Positions 5,589 to 11,973 of a stretch of DNA of 30,786 bases are shown here, piece by piece. A model generated the notes under the pieces. The model was not told the origin of the DNA. It saw only the letters and a program-made list of their open reading frames with translations, and did no database searches. Source of the DNA: a virus; the IMG/VR virus record IMGVR_UViG_3300032073_000146, positions 1 to 30,786 of that record. One strand, written 5' to 3'. Numbering within the stretch: position 1 is the stretch's first letter; each line of letters starts with the position of its first letter. The position numbers and the translations under genes were made by a program.

Positions 5589-5824
5589 TGGACATGTCCA
5601 CGAAGTCCACCCTGCGTCCACTATTTTCATCTTGCAATAATCTACTTACAACCTGCCTTTTCGCTCTGCGTCCACGAAGTCCACTCTTTTTTCTCAAATC
5701 TTTCTGAGAAAAATAAATATATATAGTTAGTAAAAAAACCTTGGACTTCGTGGACGGCATAAAAAAAGCTAGGATAAACCTAGCATATAGACAGAATCAA
5801 AACGTGGACGTAAAGTGGACGTCC
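5589..5824. other. Repeat-rich AT-rich region, candidate replication origin
   Basis: This lies in the longest stretch without a gene (5542-5827). GTCCACGAAGTCCAC occurs exactly at 5596-5610 and 5670-5684, and inverted with one mismatch at 5741-5755. Related GTGGAC pairs lie at 5804-5820, a single GCGTCCAC at 5614-5621, and palindromes TGGACATGTCCA (5589-5600) and GGACGTCC (5817-5824). Between the repeats is a very AT-rich run (about 5705-5740) suited to unwinding. It directly follows the primase/VapE block. Origin function is inferred from layout. Confidence 0.55.
5761..5784 (-). terminator. Terminator of the replication operon
   Basis: On the minus strand GCTAGG (5784-5779) and CCTAGC (5773-5768) form a 6-bp stem with a 5-base loop, followed by seven T (5767-5761). 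It lies 44 bases past the last gene of the replication operon and inside the repeat region. Confidence 0.75.
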
Positions 5825-5827
5825 AAA

Positions 5828-6190
5828 TTACGAAGGCCACCATCCCCGGACTCTATCGTCTGATTGATCATGTAATCGTCTCCGAGCATAGACGTAGCCC
5901 GCTCCTCTGAGGATGTCAGATATAATATTGTGATTCTGTCGTGTGCTCTTGTCGAGATGCTTATGATTCTCTTTTGTGGGATCGGTAGACTTATATAAAT
6001 GCTCAATGATCTGAGCAGTCGTGATCGGAGCAGGGAGGAACTCTGCCGCCTCTATGACTGCATCTGTCAGAGGATGAGGATCAGTAAAGTCTCGCGCAGA
6101 CTCAATCCGGAGCAGCTCCTCTTTGTCTGTGAGATACCATTGACCGCGATCTATTATCTGCTGTAATTGTTGGTTTGATAAATGTTTCAT
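5828..6190 (-). CDS. Detached C-terminal DNA-binding domain of VapE-type protein
   Basis: The 120-residue protein has the sequence features normally found at the C-terminus of VapE/VirE-family P-loop proteins. These are a GQWYLTDKEE element (residues 16-25), a DPHP turn, then a winged-helix-like domain with ITTAQIIEHL, NIISDILRGAGY and a basic end (ARRR...RVRGW). In the fused family these follow the ATPase core; here they are a separate gene eight bases downstream of it. TAGGAGACAAC sits directly before the ATG at 6190, so it is translated on its own. It probably binds DNA and works with the core. It is the last gene before the origin candidate. Confidence 0.78.
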   Translation of the reverse strand: MKHLSNQQLQQIIDRGQWYLTDKEELLRIESARDFTDPHPLTDAVIEAAEFLPAPITTAQIIEHLYKSTDPTKENHKHLDKSTRQNHNIISDILRGAGYVYARRRLHDQSDDRVRGWWPS

Positions 6191-6198
6191 GTTGTCTC

Positions 6199-7248
6199 CT
6201 ATTTGCGTTTTTTAGATGTTGCTCGCTCTTTTAGTATTTTGCTCGCTTCTTCCCGTTGATCGTAGTAGTACAAGACCTCAGACCATATCAAAGAGAGATC
6301 CTCCTTGATCTTCGCTGTGTCGATCTTCTTGCTTCCCAAGTCTACACACCAGAACCTCCGAGAGCCTGTAGCATCGTGCAGCACGTTCTTTTTGTTCGTT
6401 GTCGCACAGAATACAGTCCTACGAGGGAATTTTTGATTGCTGCGCTTGTATGGGAGTCTGACATCGTCGATCTTGCGCGTGAGAAATGCCTTCTCCGTCT
6501 CTACGCTCTTCGATCTCTTTGCGAGCTCTTGGATCTCATAGATGAGTTTGCCCTGTATCGTCTGCACTGCTTCCTTGTATTTATCCATGCTGATCTCTGA
6601 GTCTCCAAAGTATCGATTCCCAAAGATCCCGGAGAAGCAGAGAGCCTCAAGTGCTGTACTCTTCCCGATTCCCTGTCCACCGTACAGTACAAGAGTCGTG
6701 TCCACCTTGACCGGATTCTGTAGTGTTGCGTGTGCACGTGCAACGATTGAGAGTAGCCATCGCAGAGAATAGGCTCTGTTAATCGGAGTGTCCTTTGCTC
6801 CCATGTAGTCGATCAGAAACATCTCTGCTCTCTTGATCTGCTTCTTCTCTTGCTTCCATAGTCCACGCAACGTCTCGAAGTGCTGCAACAAAGGATTGCG
6901 TCTGTTCTCTTTGGCTACAATCTCGACAGCACTCCATACTTTGTCCTGTGTGAATGCTACCCCCCATCGATCCTCACAATGATAACGAATCATATCTATG
7001 TGATAATCGTCAACTCTCTCCGGCTCTCCTTGCTCGTTCTCCCAGATCACCTCCTGAGCGAACTCATCATAATGAGCACGTCCTGCAAATAGAGGATGAT
7101 GTCTGAGGAGCTGTGTCACATTAAACAGAGACGAGATTACTCTGTCTCCTGAGTCTGATCTCCGTATCCGTATCTCGAATCCGATGTTGCGCAGCACTTC
7201 GATCCGAGCATCTCGAGATGCATGTAGCTGCTGTGTGTTGTTTGTCAT
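6199..7248 (-). CDS. VapE/VirE-family P-loop ATPase, likely replicative helicase
   Basis: The 349-residue protein has Walker A GGQGIGKS (190-197) and a KLIYEIQEL segment with acidic E241. It also has the family block KAFLTRKIDDVRLPY (253-267), the sensor CATTN (281-285) and ATGSRRFW (293-300). These are diagnostic of the VapE family, which in phages and satellites accompanies or replaces replicative helicase-primase. The ATG at 7248 has GGAGACTATTAA upstream. The protein ends in a lysine-rich tail (TSKKRK), and the usual C-terminal DNA-binding part is encoded by the next gene. The primase that such proteins are often fused to is encoded upstream at 7967. Together they form the replication initiation set. 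Confidence 0.88.
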   Translation of the reverse strand: MTNNTQQLHASRDARIEVLRNIGFEIRIRRSDSGDRVISSLFNVTQLLRHHPLFAGRAHYDEFAQEVIWENEQGEPERVDDYHIDMIRYHCEDRWGVAFTQDKVWSAVEIVAKENRRNPLLQHFETLRGLWKQEKKQIKRAEMFLIDYMGAKDTPINRAYSLRWLLSIVARAHATLQNPVKVDTTLVLYGGQGIGKSTALEALCFSGIFGNRYFGDSEISMDKYKEAVQTIQGKLIYEIQELAKRSKSVETEKAFLTRKIDDVRLPYKRSNQKFPRRTVFCATTNKKNVLHDATGSRRFWCVDLGSKKIDTAKIKEDLSLIWSEVLYYYDQREEASKILKERATSKKRK

Positions 7249-7282
7249 TTAATAGTCTCCTGTGTGTGTGTTTTGTTGTTGT

Positions 7283-7957
7283 TTAAAATAGTTCTAATTG
7301 TTCGTATTGTGCAGAGATAGCTGCTTTTGTCCATTGTTCTGCTATAGCTTTTGCCATTCCCGGAAAGGTTTTGCTCCTCTGAGTTTGTCTGCTCTCGTTT
7401 GTTGTGCGATCCACAGTATCAAGCCATGCCGCCCTTTTTTTCATAGTGCCAGATTTAGGGGAAAAATACTCTTTCATTTCTCCCTTTGAGACTACAGATG
7501 TACTCCTCAAAGGAGGCAAGTTTTTTAACCACCAGCATGTAGTTTTTTGCGCCTCGTCTCCGAAGTGATACGGCTGCACAATACAGTCAGGCTTTCGGAT
7601 CTCTGTGCTAATACAAGATACAGGATTTTCTATTGCTATAAATCTAATCGGTGCATTCATCAAGTCTCTGACAAAGTCAAGAGCCTTTCTCCTGTTCTCC
7701 CATCTCTTAATGTTTTTTGTTTTGTCCTTATTATACAAATGAGCTGCACCAGAGACCGCAAGATAAGTACAAGGAGGGTGAGCGATCATCATGTCATATC
7801 TCCCATTATAGGCTTGTTCAAGTGCATCTCCGATTATATGCCATTCCGGATAATCTCCAGAGCATTGTTTTATATCGCAAGAAAAAGCCTCAAAACCTAA
7901 GAGCCTTATTTCTTTTGTGATCGTTTGCGACTCTTCGCATGCTACTAATATTCTCAT
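7283..7957 (-). CDS. Phage DNA cytosine methyltransferase-like protein with clamp-binding tail
   Basis: The 224-residue protein matches a phage family related to C5 cytosine methyltransferases. It starts MRILVACEESQ (cofactor-site region), has SCD (residues 26-28), the catalytic loop HPPCTYL (60-66, cysteine 63) and the ENP motif (110-112). It is shorter than full methyltransferases, with no obvious target-recognition domain. Its last five residues, QLELF (220-224), match the consensus for binding the bacterial sliding clamp, so it may act at the replication fork. GGAGACAATT precedes the ATG. It sits between primase and VapE genes. Likely role is modifying phage DNA against restriction; activity and target are unknown. 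Confidence 0.83.
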   Translation of the reverse strand: MRILVACEESQTITKEIRLLGFEAFSCDIKQCSGDYPEWHIIGDALEQAYNGRYDMMIAHPPCTYLAVSGAAHLYNKDKTKNIKRWENRRKALDFVRDLMNAPIRFIAIENPVSCISTEIRKPDCIVQPYHFGDEAQKTTCWWLKNLPPLRSTSVVSKGEMKEYFSPKSGTMKKRAAWLDTVDRTTNESRQTQRSKTFPGMAKAIAEQWTKAAISAQYEQLELF

Positions 7958-7966
7958 AATTGTCTC

Positions 7967-8887
7967 CTATAGTTGATAGCCGTTAATCTCTGCAAGGTAT
8001 CCGACCCCTTCCTTCCATCCGCAGTTATTGCGATGATTGCAGTATGCAGAAGGGTATCGAGTTGGGTCAATGTAGAAGAATGTGCAGTCGTCTTTTGTGC
8101 ATCCCGGACAGCTCCATCTCGTAGCGCGTCTGCTGCTTCCGTCTCCGGTTATTGTTGCTCCCAAGTATCGAGCAAATTGCTCTCGTGCTGTCGGATCGTT
8201 TCGCAGCATTGTATACATATATCGTCTTTTGTCAGAATAGCTTTGCACTCTACCGAGTCTCTCCTGCTTTTGCTTTGCCTCCCTCAGTCTCTGCTCCTGC
8301 TCTTCTCGTCTGCGTCTCATCTCTGCAATATGGGCTCTCTTCGCATCCTGTGCGCGTCCTTTCCAGTCGATGATCTTGCCCTTGATATGATGCTCTCTCC
8401 AGTCCTCCGTCCTGTACCCAACAAAGTACATTCTGCTCGGGTCTTTGGTCTTTGGATCAAAAGAGTTCTCTTTCCTGCAGAGGTTGATCCACCACGTCCC
8501 CATAGCAGAGTGATAGTGAGACCACTCAGAGACGGGAGCATCCTCTGCAAGTGGTAGAATGACTCTGTACTTGTTGACTCCGTCGTGACTGTGACTGATT
8601 GACGAGTGCAGATAGCTCTGTGTACTACTGATGTATAGATTTGCGATTGCAGAAGAGAACGTCAGTCCCTCGTCTATATCCAGAACCATACAAGAGATCG
8701 ATGTCACATTCTCATCGCACCGAGCCCCGGAGAATGTCGCAGGAGACCACAGTCCCCCCTTCATCTTTTCGACTGGCTCCCGAGCGTGTCCGAGGAATCG
8801 ACAGAGATTTGTCCATGAGTAACGGAGCCTAATTTGCTCGTCTTTGTTGTATACATTTTTAAATGCAGTTATACTGTATGTGCGCAT
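7967..8887 (-). CDS. Archaeo-eukaryotic-type DNA primase with zinc ribbon
   Basis: The 306-residue protein carries primase motifs of the archaeo-eukaryotic type: MVLDIDEG with metal-binding D70 and D72, SHSHDG (98-103) as the nucleotide-binding histidine motif, and DPSRMYFVGY (149-158). A basic coiled-coil linker spans about 180-215. A C-terminal zinc ribbon has CPGC (260-263), C268, C283 and C289. It should make primers for host polymerase, since the phage encodes no DNA polymerase. The ATG at 8887 has AAAGGA upstream. It is followed by a methyltransferase and the VapE protein, a functional group that is often fused in other phages. Confidence 0.85.
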   Translation of the reverse strand: MRTYSITAFKNVYNKDEQIRLRYSWTNLCRFLGHAREPVEKMKGGLWSPATFSGARCDENVTSISCMVLDIDEGLTFSSAIANLYISSTQSYLHSSISHSHDGVNKYRVILPLAEDAPVSEWSHYHSAMGTWWINLCRKENSFDPKTKDPSRMYFVGYRTEDWREHHIKGKIIDWKGRAQDAKRAHIAEMRRRREEQEQRLREAKQKQERLGRVQSYSDKRRYMYTMLRNDPTAREQFARYLGATITGDGSSRRATRWSCPGCTKDDCTFFYIDPTRYPSAYCNHRNNCGWKEGVGYLAEINGYQL

Positions 8888-8925
8888 TTTTTTTCCTTTG
8901 CGTGTGTTGTTTCATAGTTGTTTTG

Positions 8926-8964
8926 ATACTCCGATAATTAGTACTTATCGGAGTATTTTTTTTT
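8926..8964 (+). terminator. Perfect hairpin with T-tract, facing against the operon
   Basis: ATACTCCGATAA (8926-8937) and TTATCGGAGTAT (8945-8956) form a perfect 12-bp stem with a 7-base loop, followed by eight T on the plus strand. The minus-strand reading has no T-tract. The stop codon of the RusA gene is in the stem. No plus-strand gene lies upstream for about 4.8 kb, so it may stop antisense transcription, or act in the minus transcript as a pause or stability hairpin before the primase gene. Confidence 0.75.
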
Positions 8965-9325
8965 CGGCTGAGATTACATGCAGCTCGATACTGGGTTCCT
9001 CGTCTGATGCTGCATAATACTTTGATGCCGATAGACTACAGACGACAGCATCGTCTTTTATAGGCAGAGCGTCAAGGACAGCCTTTATCATGTTGTCGAG
9101 ATCCGGGCGTTTGCTGTGGATCACTCGCTCTCCCTTCTTAAGTCTCTTTGGTCTTTTGACCACAAAGACGAGATCGACATGCAGTGCGCCCTCCGGGATG
9201 TGCATATCCGAAAGTCTCTCCCTCATGTCCTTGATCCAGATCTTATAATTCATCGGGTAGTATGTCCGTCCTTGTCTTGTCACTCTTGGACGTGGACACG
9301 CTATAGGGGGGATGTTGACTATCAT
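8945..9325 (-). CDS. RusA-family Holliday junction resolvase
   Basis: The 126-residue protein carries the RusA signature KRPDLDNMIKAVLDAL (72-87) with aspartates D75, D77 and D85, and a further pair at 91-92 (IKDDAVV). Length is close to the 120 residues of RusA. It would cut branched recombination or replication intermediates before packaging. I chose ATG 9325, which overlaps the upstream stop as ATGA and has AGGAG six bases before. An in-frame ATG eight codons earlier is less well placed. The stop lies in the hairpin at 8926-8956. Neighbours are a SWIM zinc-finger gene and the primase. Confidence 0.9.
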   Translation of the reverse strand: MIVNIPPIACPRPRVTRQGRTYYPMNYKIWIKDMRERLSDMHIPEGALHVDLVFVVKRPKRLKKGERVIHSKRPDLDNMIKAVLDALPIKDDAVVCSLSASKYYAASDEEPSIELHVISAEKKILR

Positions 9326-9600
9326 ACATGCTCCTGTCTTGACTTGCAAATGACTGCATGGATATGCTTACAATTACCCGTAAATAATGCACCTTGACAA
9401 ACACACGTAGCATGACTGCGCGAAGGATGAGGGAGTCTGCGCACGATTACTCTGTACACTCCGCCTCTCGTCTTGCTACGTACGTCTGCGAGTGTGACGA
9501 TACAGTCATAGCCTGCAATAACTTGCTTCTGTGTCTTGATATGGACGATCTCCACAGTCTCCGATCCTTTGATAATCTTGTCGCTGCTTCGTCTGATCAT
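9322..9600 (-). CDS. SWIM-type zinc-finger protein
   Basis: The 92-residue protein has a SWIM zinc motif, C66-x-C68-x8-C77-x-H79 (CVCQGALFTGNCKHIHAV), after a small beta-rich N-terminal part. SWIM fingers bind DNA or proteins and are found in recombination factors. Here it is placed directly before the RusA resolvase, so a role in recombination is likely. The ATG at 9600 overlaps the methyltransferase stop as ATGA and has GGAGG seven bases upstream, which decides against a longer form inside the methyltransferase. Confidence 0.85.
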   Translation of the reverse strand: MIRRSSDKIIKGSETVEIVHIKTQKQVIAGYDCIVTLADVRSKTRGGVYRVIVRRLPHPSRSHATCVCQGALFTGNCKHIHAVICKSRQEHV

Positions 9601-10517
9601 AGCAAGTCCTCCAATAATCCCGACTTGACAATCTGCTGTCCTACCCATTCGGAGCACTGAGGAACAATCGCATTTCCTAGGGCTCTAAGTCTGTCCAGCC
9701 TATTGGAAATCCCATCATCCACTCCACAAAGAGGGGAGACAGGACTTGTCTTTCCCCAGTATCTTTCTTTTTGAAATGAGTTATTAGAGTTGGAGTCTTT
9801 CTTGTATACTCCGCAGGATAGCCTCCCTCTTTCGCAAGATACGCTGTCGGAGTTGGCAGATTTCTGTGATCTCCCGCGCTGTATTTCATTCCCTTCTCGA
9901 CAAGGCGGACGAGTCCGCCCGTCCCCTGTTTGTCCGGGTCTGATGCTGTCGGAGTCGGCAGAAGAGCGCAGAGAAGATTTCTTCCTCCTTGCGCGTATGG
10001 TGTCCTTCTTTCGTCTCTTGTCGGAGTCGGCAGAATAAGCGACTGCAAACCATCGCCTGCGCAAATGCGGAGCTCCAAGGTCTCGAGCGGAAATAATTGT
10101 CCACTCTGTACAATACCCGATTTCGGCAAGCGATCCAACGACCTGACATCCTCCTCGAATAGAGATAGCTGCGACATTCTCCAACACGATAATTCTTGGT
10201 CGTAACTCGCTAATGATTCGTAACATTTCCCACCAAAGACCCGATTTCTTTCCATGTAATCCCTCTCCTTTTCCTGCTAATGATATATCTTGACAGGGAA
10301 ATCCTCCGCAAAGGATGTCTACTGCCTCGACTTTGTCTGCTGTTATATTTTTCACATCGTTGTATATTTTTGCTTTCGGCCAGTGCTTCGATAATACCTT
10401 CTGACAAAAAGGATTCTGCTCAGCTTGCCATACTGTTTCTGCTCCGGGGATTGCTCTCTCTAATCCGAGTTCAAAGCCTCCGATTCCGGAGAATAAAGAT
10501 CCTATTTTCACACTCAT
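9597..10517 (-). CDS. C5 cytosine DNA methyltransferase
   Basis: The 306-residue enzyme has the ordered C5 motifs: motif I GSLFSGIGGFELGLE (6-20), catalytic loop GGFPCQDIS with C75 (71-79), ENV (113-115), motif VIII HLRRRWF (151-157) and motif X RALGNAIVPQ near the C-terminus. The region between VIII and X (about 160-275), which should recognise the target, is low-complexity and rich in Ser, Arg and Asp. It is overlapped in another frame by a second gene. No restriction partner is present, so it is an orphan enzyme protecting phage DNA. ATG 10517 forms an ATGA overlap and has GGGGGA just upstream. Confidence 0.92.
   Translation of the reverse strand: MSVKIGSLFSGIGGFELGLERAIPGAETVWQAEQNPFCQKVLSKHWPKAKIYNDVKNITADKVEAVDILCGGFPCQDISLAGKGEGLHGKKSGLWWEMLRIISELRPRIIVLENVAAISIRGGCQVVGSLAEIGYCTEWTIISARDLGAPHLRRRWFAVAYSADSDKRRKKDTIRARRKKSSLRSSADSDSIRPGQTGDGRTRPPCREGNEIQRGRSQKSANSDSVSCERGRLSCGVYKKDSNSNNSFQKERYWGKTSPVSPLCGVDDGISNRLDRLRALGNAIVPQCSEWVGQQIVKSGLLEDLL
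9677..10255 (-). CDS. Nested out-of-frame gene inside the methyltransferase
   Basis: This 192-residue frame lies wholly inside the methyltransferase gene, same strand, different frame. Its ATG (10255) is preceded by AAAAGGAGAGGGATTAC, one of the strongest ribosome sites in the window. The protein has YESLASYDQELSCWRMSQLS near its start, then LPKSG, GQLFPLETLELR, three PTPT repeats and a C-terminus SPLFVEWMMGFPIGWTDLEP. From memory this combination is the hallmark of a phage protein family found next to or fused with C5 methyltransferases, not a chance frame. It stops just before methyltransferase motif X. QLSLF (29-33) also fits a sliding-clamp motif. It may act as a methyltransferase partner; function unproven. 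Confidence 0.78.
   Translation of the reverse strand: MERNRVFGGKCYESLASYDQELSCWRMSQLSLFEEDVRSLDRLPKSGIVQSGQLFPLETLELRICAGDGLQSLILPTPTRDERRTPYAQGGRNLLCALLPTPTASDPDKQGTGGLVRLVEKGMKYSAGDHRNLPTPTAYLAKEGGYPAEYTRKTPTLITHFKKKDTGERQVLSPLFVEWMMGFPIGWTDLEP
9845..10035. repeat. Short direct repeats in methyltransferase variable region
   Basis: TGTCGGAGTCGGCAGAA occurs exactly at 9947-9963 and 10019-10035, with a near copy at 9845-9860. In the minus-strand frames it encodes SADSD in the methyltransferase and LPTPT in the nested gene, so both proteins share the repeat expansion. Confidence 0.8.
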
Positions 10518-10843
10518 CTCGTCCCCCATGCATTCTCAATCGCAATCAATATGTCTTTGTATCTCCTTGGGATGCGCTCGCAGAAGTACCCTGCTACAAG
10601 CGTATGGCTCAGTCTGCCCATCGGTTTACCGTAGATCCATCCCGTGATCGTCGACTCCTTGACATAGCATGCTTTAGCTAAATCCTCTTTTGAATAAGCC
10701 TCTCCGGCTTCCTTTATGAGTTGCTTCATGAGCTTCGTAGTCTCTGGAGATTTTCGAGGAGGTCGTCTGTTCTTGGCCTTCTGTATCTTGTATTTCTCTG
10801 GGGCTTTGTCAGGGAGCAGACTCTGATTAAACTGTCTACGCAT
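10514..10843 (-). CDS. Helix-turn-helix DNA-binding protein
   Basis: The 109-residue protein has a basic N-terminus (about 1-35) and a helix-turn-helix at about residues 50-75 (KEDLAKACYVKESTITGWIY), then a hydrophobic C-terminal part. It is probably a transcription regulator or a DNA-binding replication factor. GGAGCGAGA precedes the ATG at 10843. It overlaps the upstream regulator by eight bases and the methyltransferase by four (ATGA). It may bind the operators at 4441 and 5522, but nothing in the sequence proves which protein does. Confidence 0.8.
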   Translation of the reverse strand: MRRQFNQSLLPDKAPEKYKIQKAKNRRPPRKSPETTKLMKQLIKEAGEAYSKEDLAKACYVKESTITGWIYGKPMGRLSHTLVAGYFCERIPRRYKDILIAIENAWGTR

Positions 10844-11114
10844 TCTCGCTCCTCCACTCTGACACGTGGACTCTCCAGAGGATCTCTCGTATCAAGTGGT
10901 TGAAGCAGTCAATCTCCTGCTCTGCGAGATGCTCTGCAAGTCGTACCCGGAGCGCACAGCTCGGAAGTCTCTGCCCACTCCTCCATAGACTGATCGTGCT
11001 CCTGTTGACGTGGATCTCTCTCGATAGAGAGGATGCTGTTATCTCGTATGTCTCGCATATATTGCAGAGCCACTCCGCGAAGTTCTCTTCATTGTTTTGT
11101 ACGTAATCATTCAT
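10836..11114 (-). CDS. XRE/Cro-type regulator
   Basis: The 92-residue protein has a classical XRE-type helix-turn-helix (about residues 24-62): ITASSLSREIHVNRSTISLW with a following GQRLPSCALRVRLAEHL. This is the size and layout of small phage repressors or Cro. GGAGACAAAGAA precedes the ATG, which overlaps the upstream stop as ATGA. Sitting early in the replication operon, it may switch off early promoters. It is a prime candidate for binding the paired 20-bp inverted repeats or the ACAGGTT repeats at its own operon promoter. No integrase is present, so it need not be a lysogeny repressor. Confidence 0.85.
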   Translation of the reverse strand: MNDYVQNNEENFAEWLCNICETYEITASSLSREIHVNRSTISLWRSGQRLPSCALRVRLAEHLAEQEIDCFNHLIREILWRVHVSEWRSENA

Positions 11115-11305
11115 TTCTTTGTCTCCTGTTGTTGTTGTTTACTCTCTTGTACTTTCTTCTTATGAATCTCGTTCTTGATCCATCCTATCTGATACGGATG
11201 TGCGTATCTCTCGACCAGTTGCAGAATGTTTCTAATGTCGTCTGCTGTGTCGCATCCCTTGACGATCTGTGCGATCATCTCGGGAGTTATATATATTTTG
11301 CTCAT
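11111..11305 (-). CDS. Hypothetical 64-residue protein
   Basis: The product begins MSKIYITPEM and is helical, with a C-terminal basic and glutamine-rich tail (KKKVQESKQQQQETKK). ATG 11305 overlaps the previous stop as ATGA and has GGAGACAGT directly upstream. It sits between an unknown early gene and the XRE-type regulator. No family recognised. Confidence 0.75.
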   Translation of the reverse strand: MSKIYITPEMIAQIVKGCDTADDIRNILQLVERYAHPYQIGWIKNEIHKKKVQESKQQQQETKK

Positions 11306-11877
11306 ACTGTCTCCTCTGCTTGTTCTATTTTTGTACTCCATACATACTCGGAGCAGTGATTCATGCAGATCTCTTTTGCTTGTTCGATTGTGAGAGAGCC
11401 GTCTGCAATCAGCTTCTTGATATTTGGATAAACATCGTCACAGTCGAATTGACCTCCGAGAGGTTTCTTGTATCGTGAGCTACAATGTACAGTGAAGAGG
11501 AAGTCAATGATTGCCTCTGCTTCCTCAAGAGATACTTTGTCTCCAGAGTACTTCAGAACAGTCTTGCGTACTGGCTTGACAACTAGACTATAAGAGACAT
11601 GCTTAGGAAGCTCGAGAGCCTTCTGCTTCTTCTTTGGTTGTGCTTTTGCCTGTGGAGCAGAGAACAGTCCTTGCTTTGTTGATTCGTGGTATTCAATAAT
11701 ATCCGCTGTATTTTCGACTGCGTCTGTCATTGCTTCATAAGTATTCTCGTATGCTCCTGATAATGTCTCTCCTTTGTACGCAAGAAAGACTCCTGTCTCT
11801 GTTCCGATTGTATGAAAGTCTCCGAGCATTTCAAACTCTTCTGCAATCATATTGTATTGTTGTATTGTATAATCCAT
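11302..11877 (-). CDS. Hypothetical early protein, first gene of replication operon
   Basis: The 191-residue protein starts MDYTIQQYNM after GGAGACAAC. The N-terminal third (1-66) looks like a small mixed domain ending in an acidic helix (AMTDAVENTADIIEYHES). A lysine-rich linker (about 77-87) follows, then a C-terminal helical domain with cysteines (VHCSSRYK, FDCDD, ICMNHC). The N-terminal part echoes the acidic protein at 4869-5129 in layout (EAL..., then IIEY versus MIEY), but similarity is slight. It is the first gene after the promoter at 11920-11946. Function unknown. Confidence 0.8.
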   Translation of the reverse strand: MDYTIQQYNMIAEEFEMLGDFHTIGTETGVFLAYKGETLSGAYENTYEAMTDAVENTADIIEYHESTKQGLFSAPQAKAQPKKKQKALELPKHVSYSLVVKPVRKTVLKYSGDKVSLEEAEAIIDFLFTVHCSSRYKKPLGGQFDCDDVYPNIKKLIADGSLTIEQAKEICMNHCSEYVWSTKIEQAEETV

Positions 11878-11915
11878 GTTGTCTCCTTTTTGTGTCCTTT
11901 CCTTATCGGACTCTA

Positions 11916-11946
11916 ACAGGTTATAGGACTGGTTACAGGTTGTCAA
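11916..11946 (-). promoter_or_regulatory. Replication-operon promoter with ACAGGTT direct repeats
   Basis: On the minus strand a perfect TTGACA (11946-11941) is followed by TATAAC (11925-11920). The spacer is only 15 bases, which suggests a weak or activated promoter. ACAGGTT occurs at 11916-11922 and 11935-11941, one copy on the -10 and one touching the -35, a plausible regulator site. The gap 11878-11973 also separates this operon from the divergent exonuclease gene, for which no clear promoter is seen. Confidence 0.55.
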
Positions 11947-11973
11947 CAAAATAAATAATAAATAGGAATCATC

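Noticed and set aside
9886-10149. Third open frame over the methyltransferase (87 residues)
   Set aside because: It has no ribosome site and no recognisable motif, and its CRLRQ repeats simply mirror the DNA repeats of the other two frames.
10514-11114. Lysogeny switch
   Set aside because: Two HTH genes exist, but there is no integrase, excisionase, attachment site or divergent repressor/Cro arrangement.
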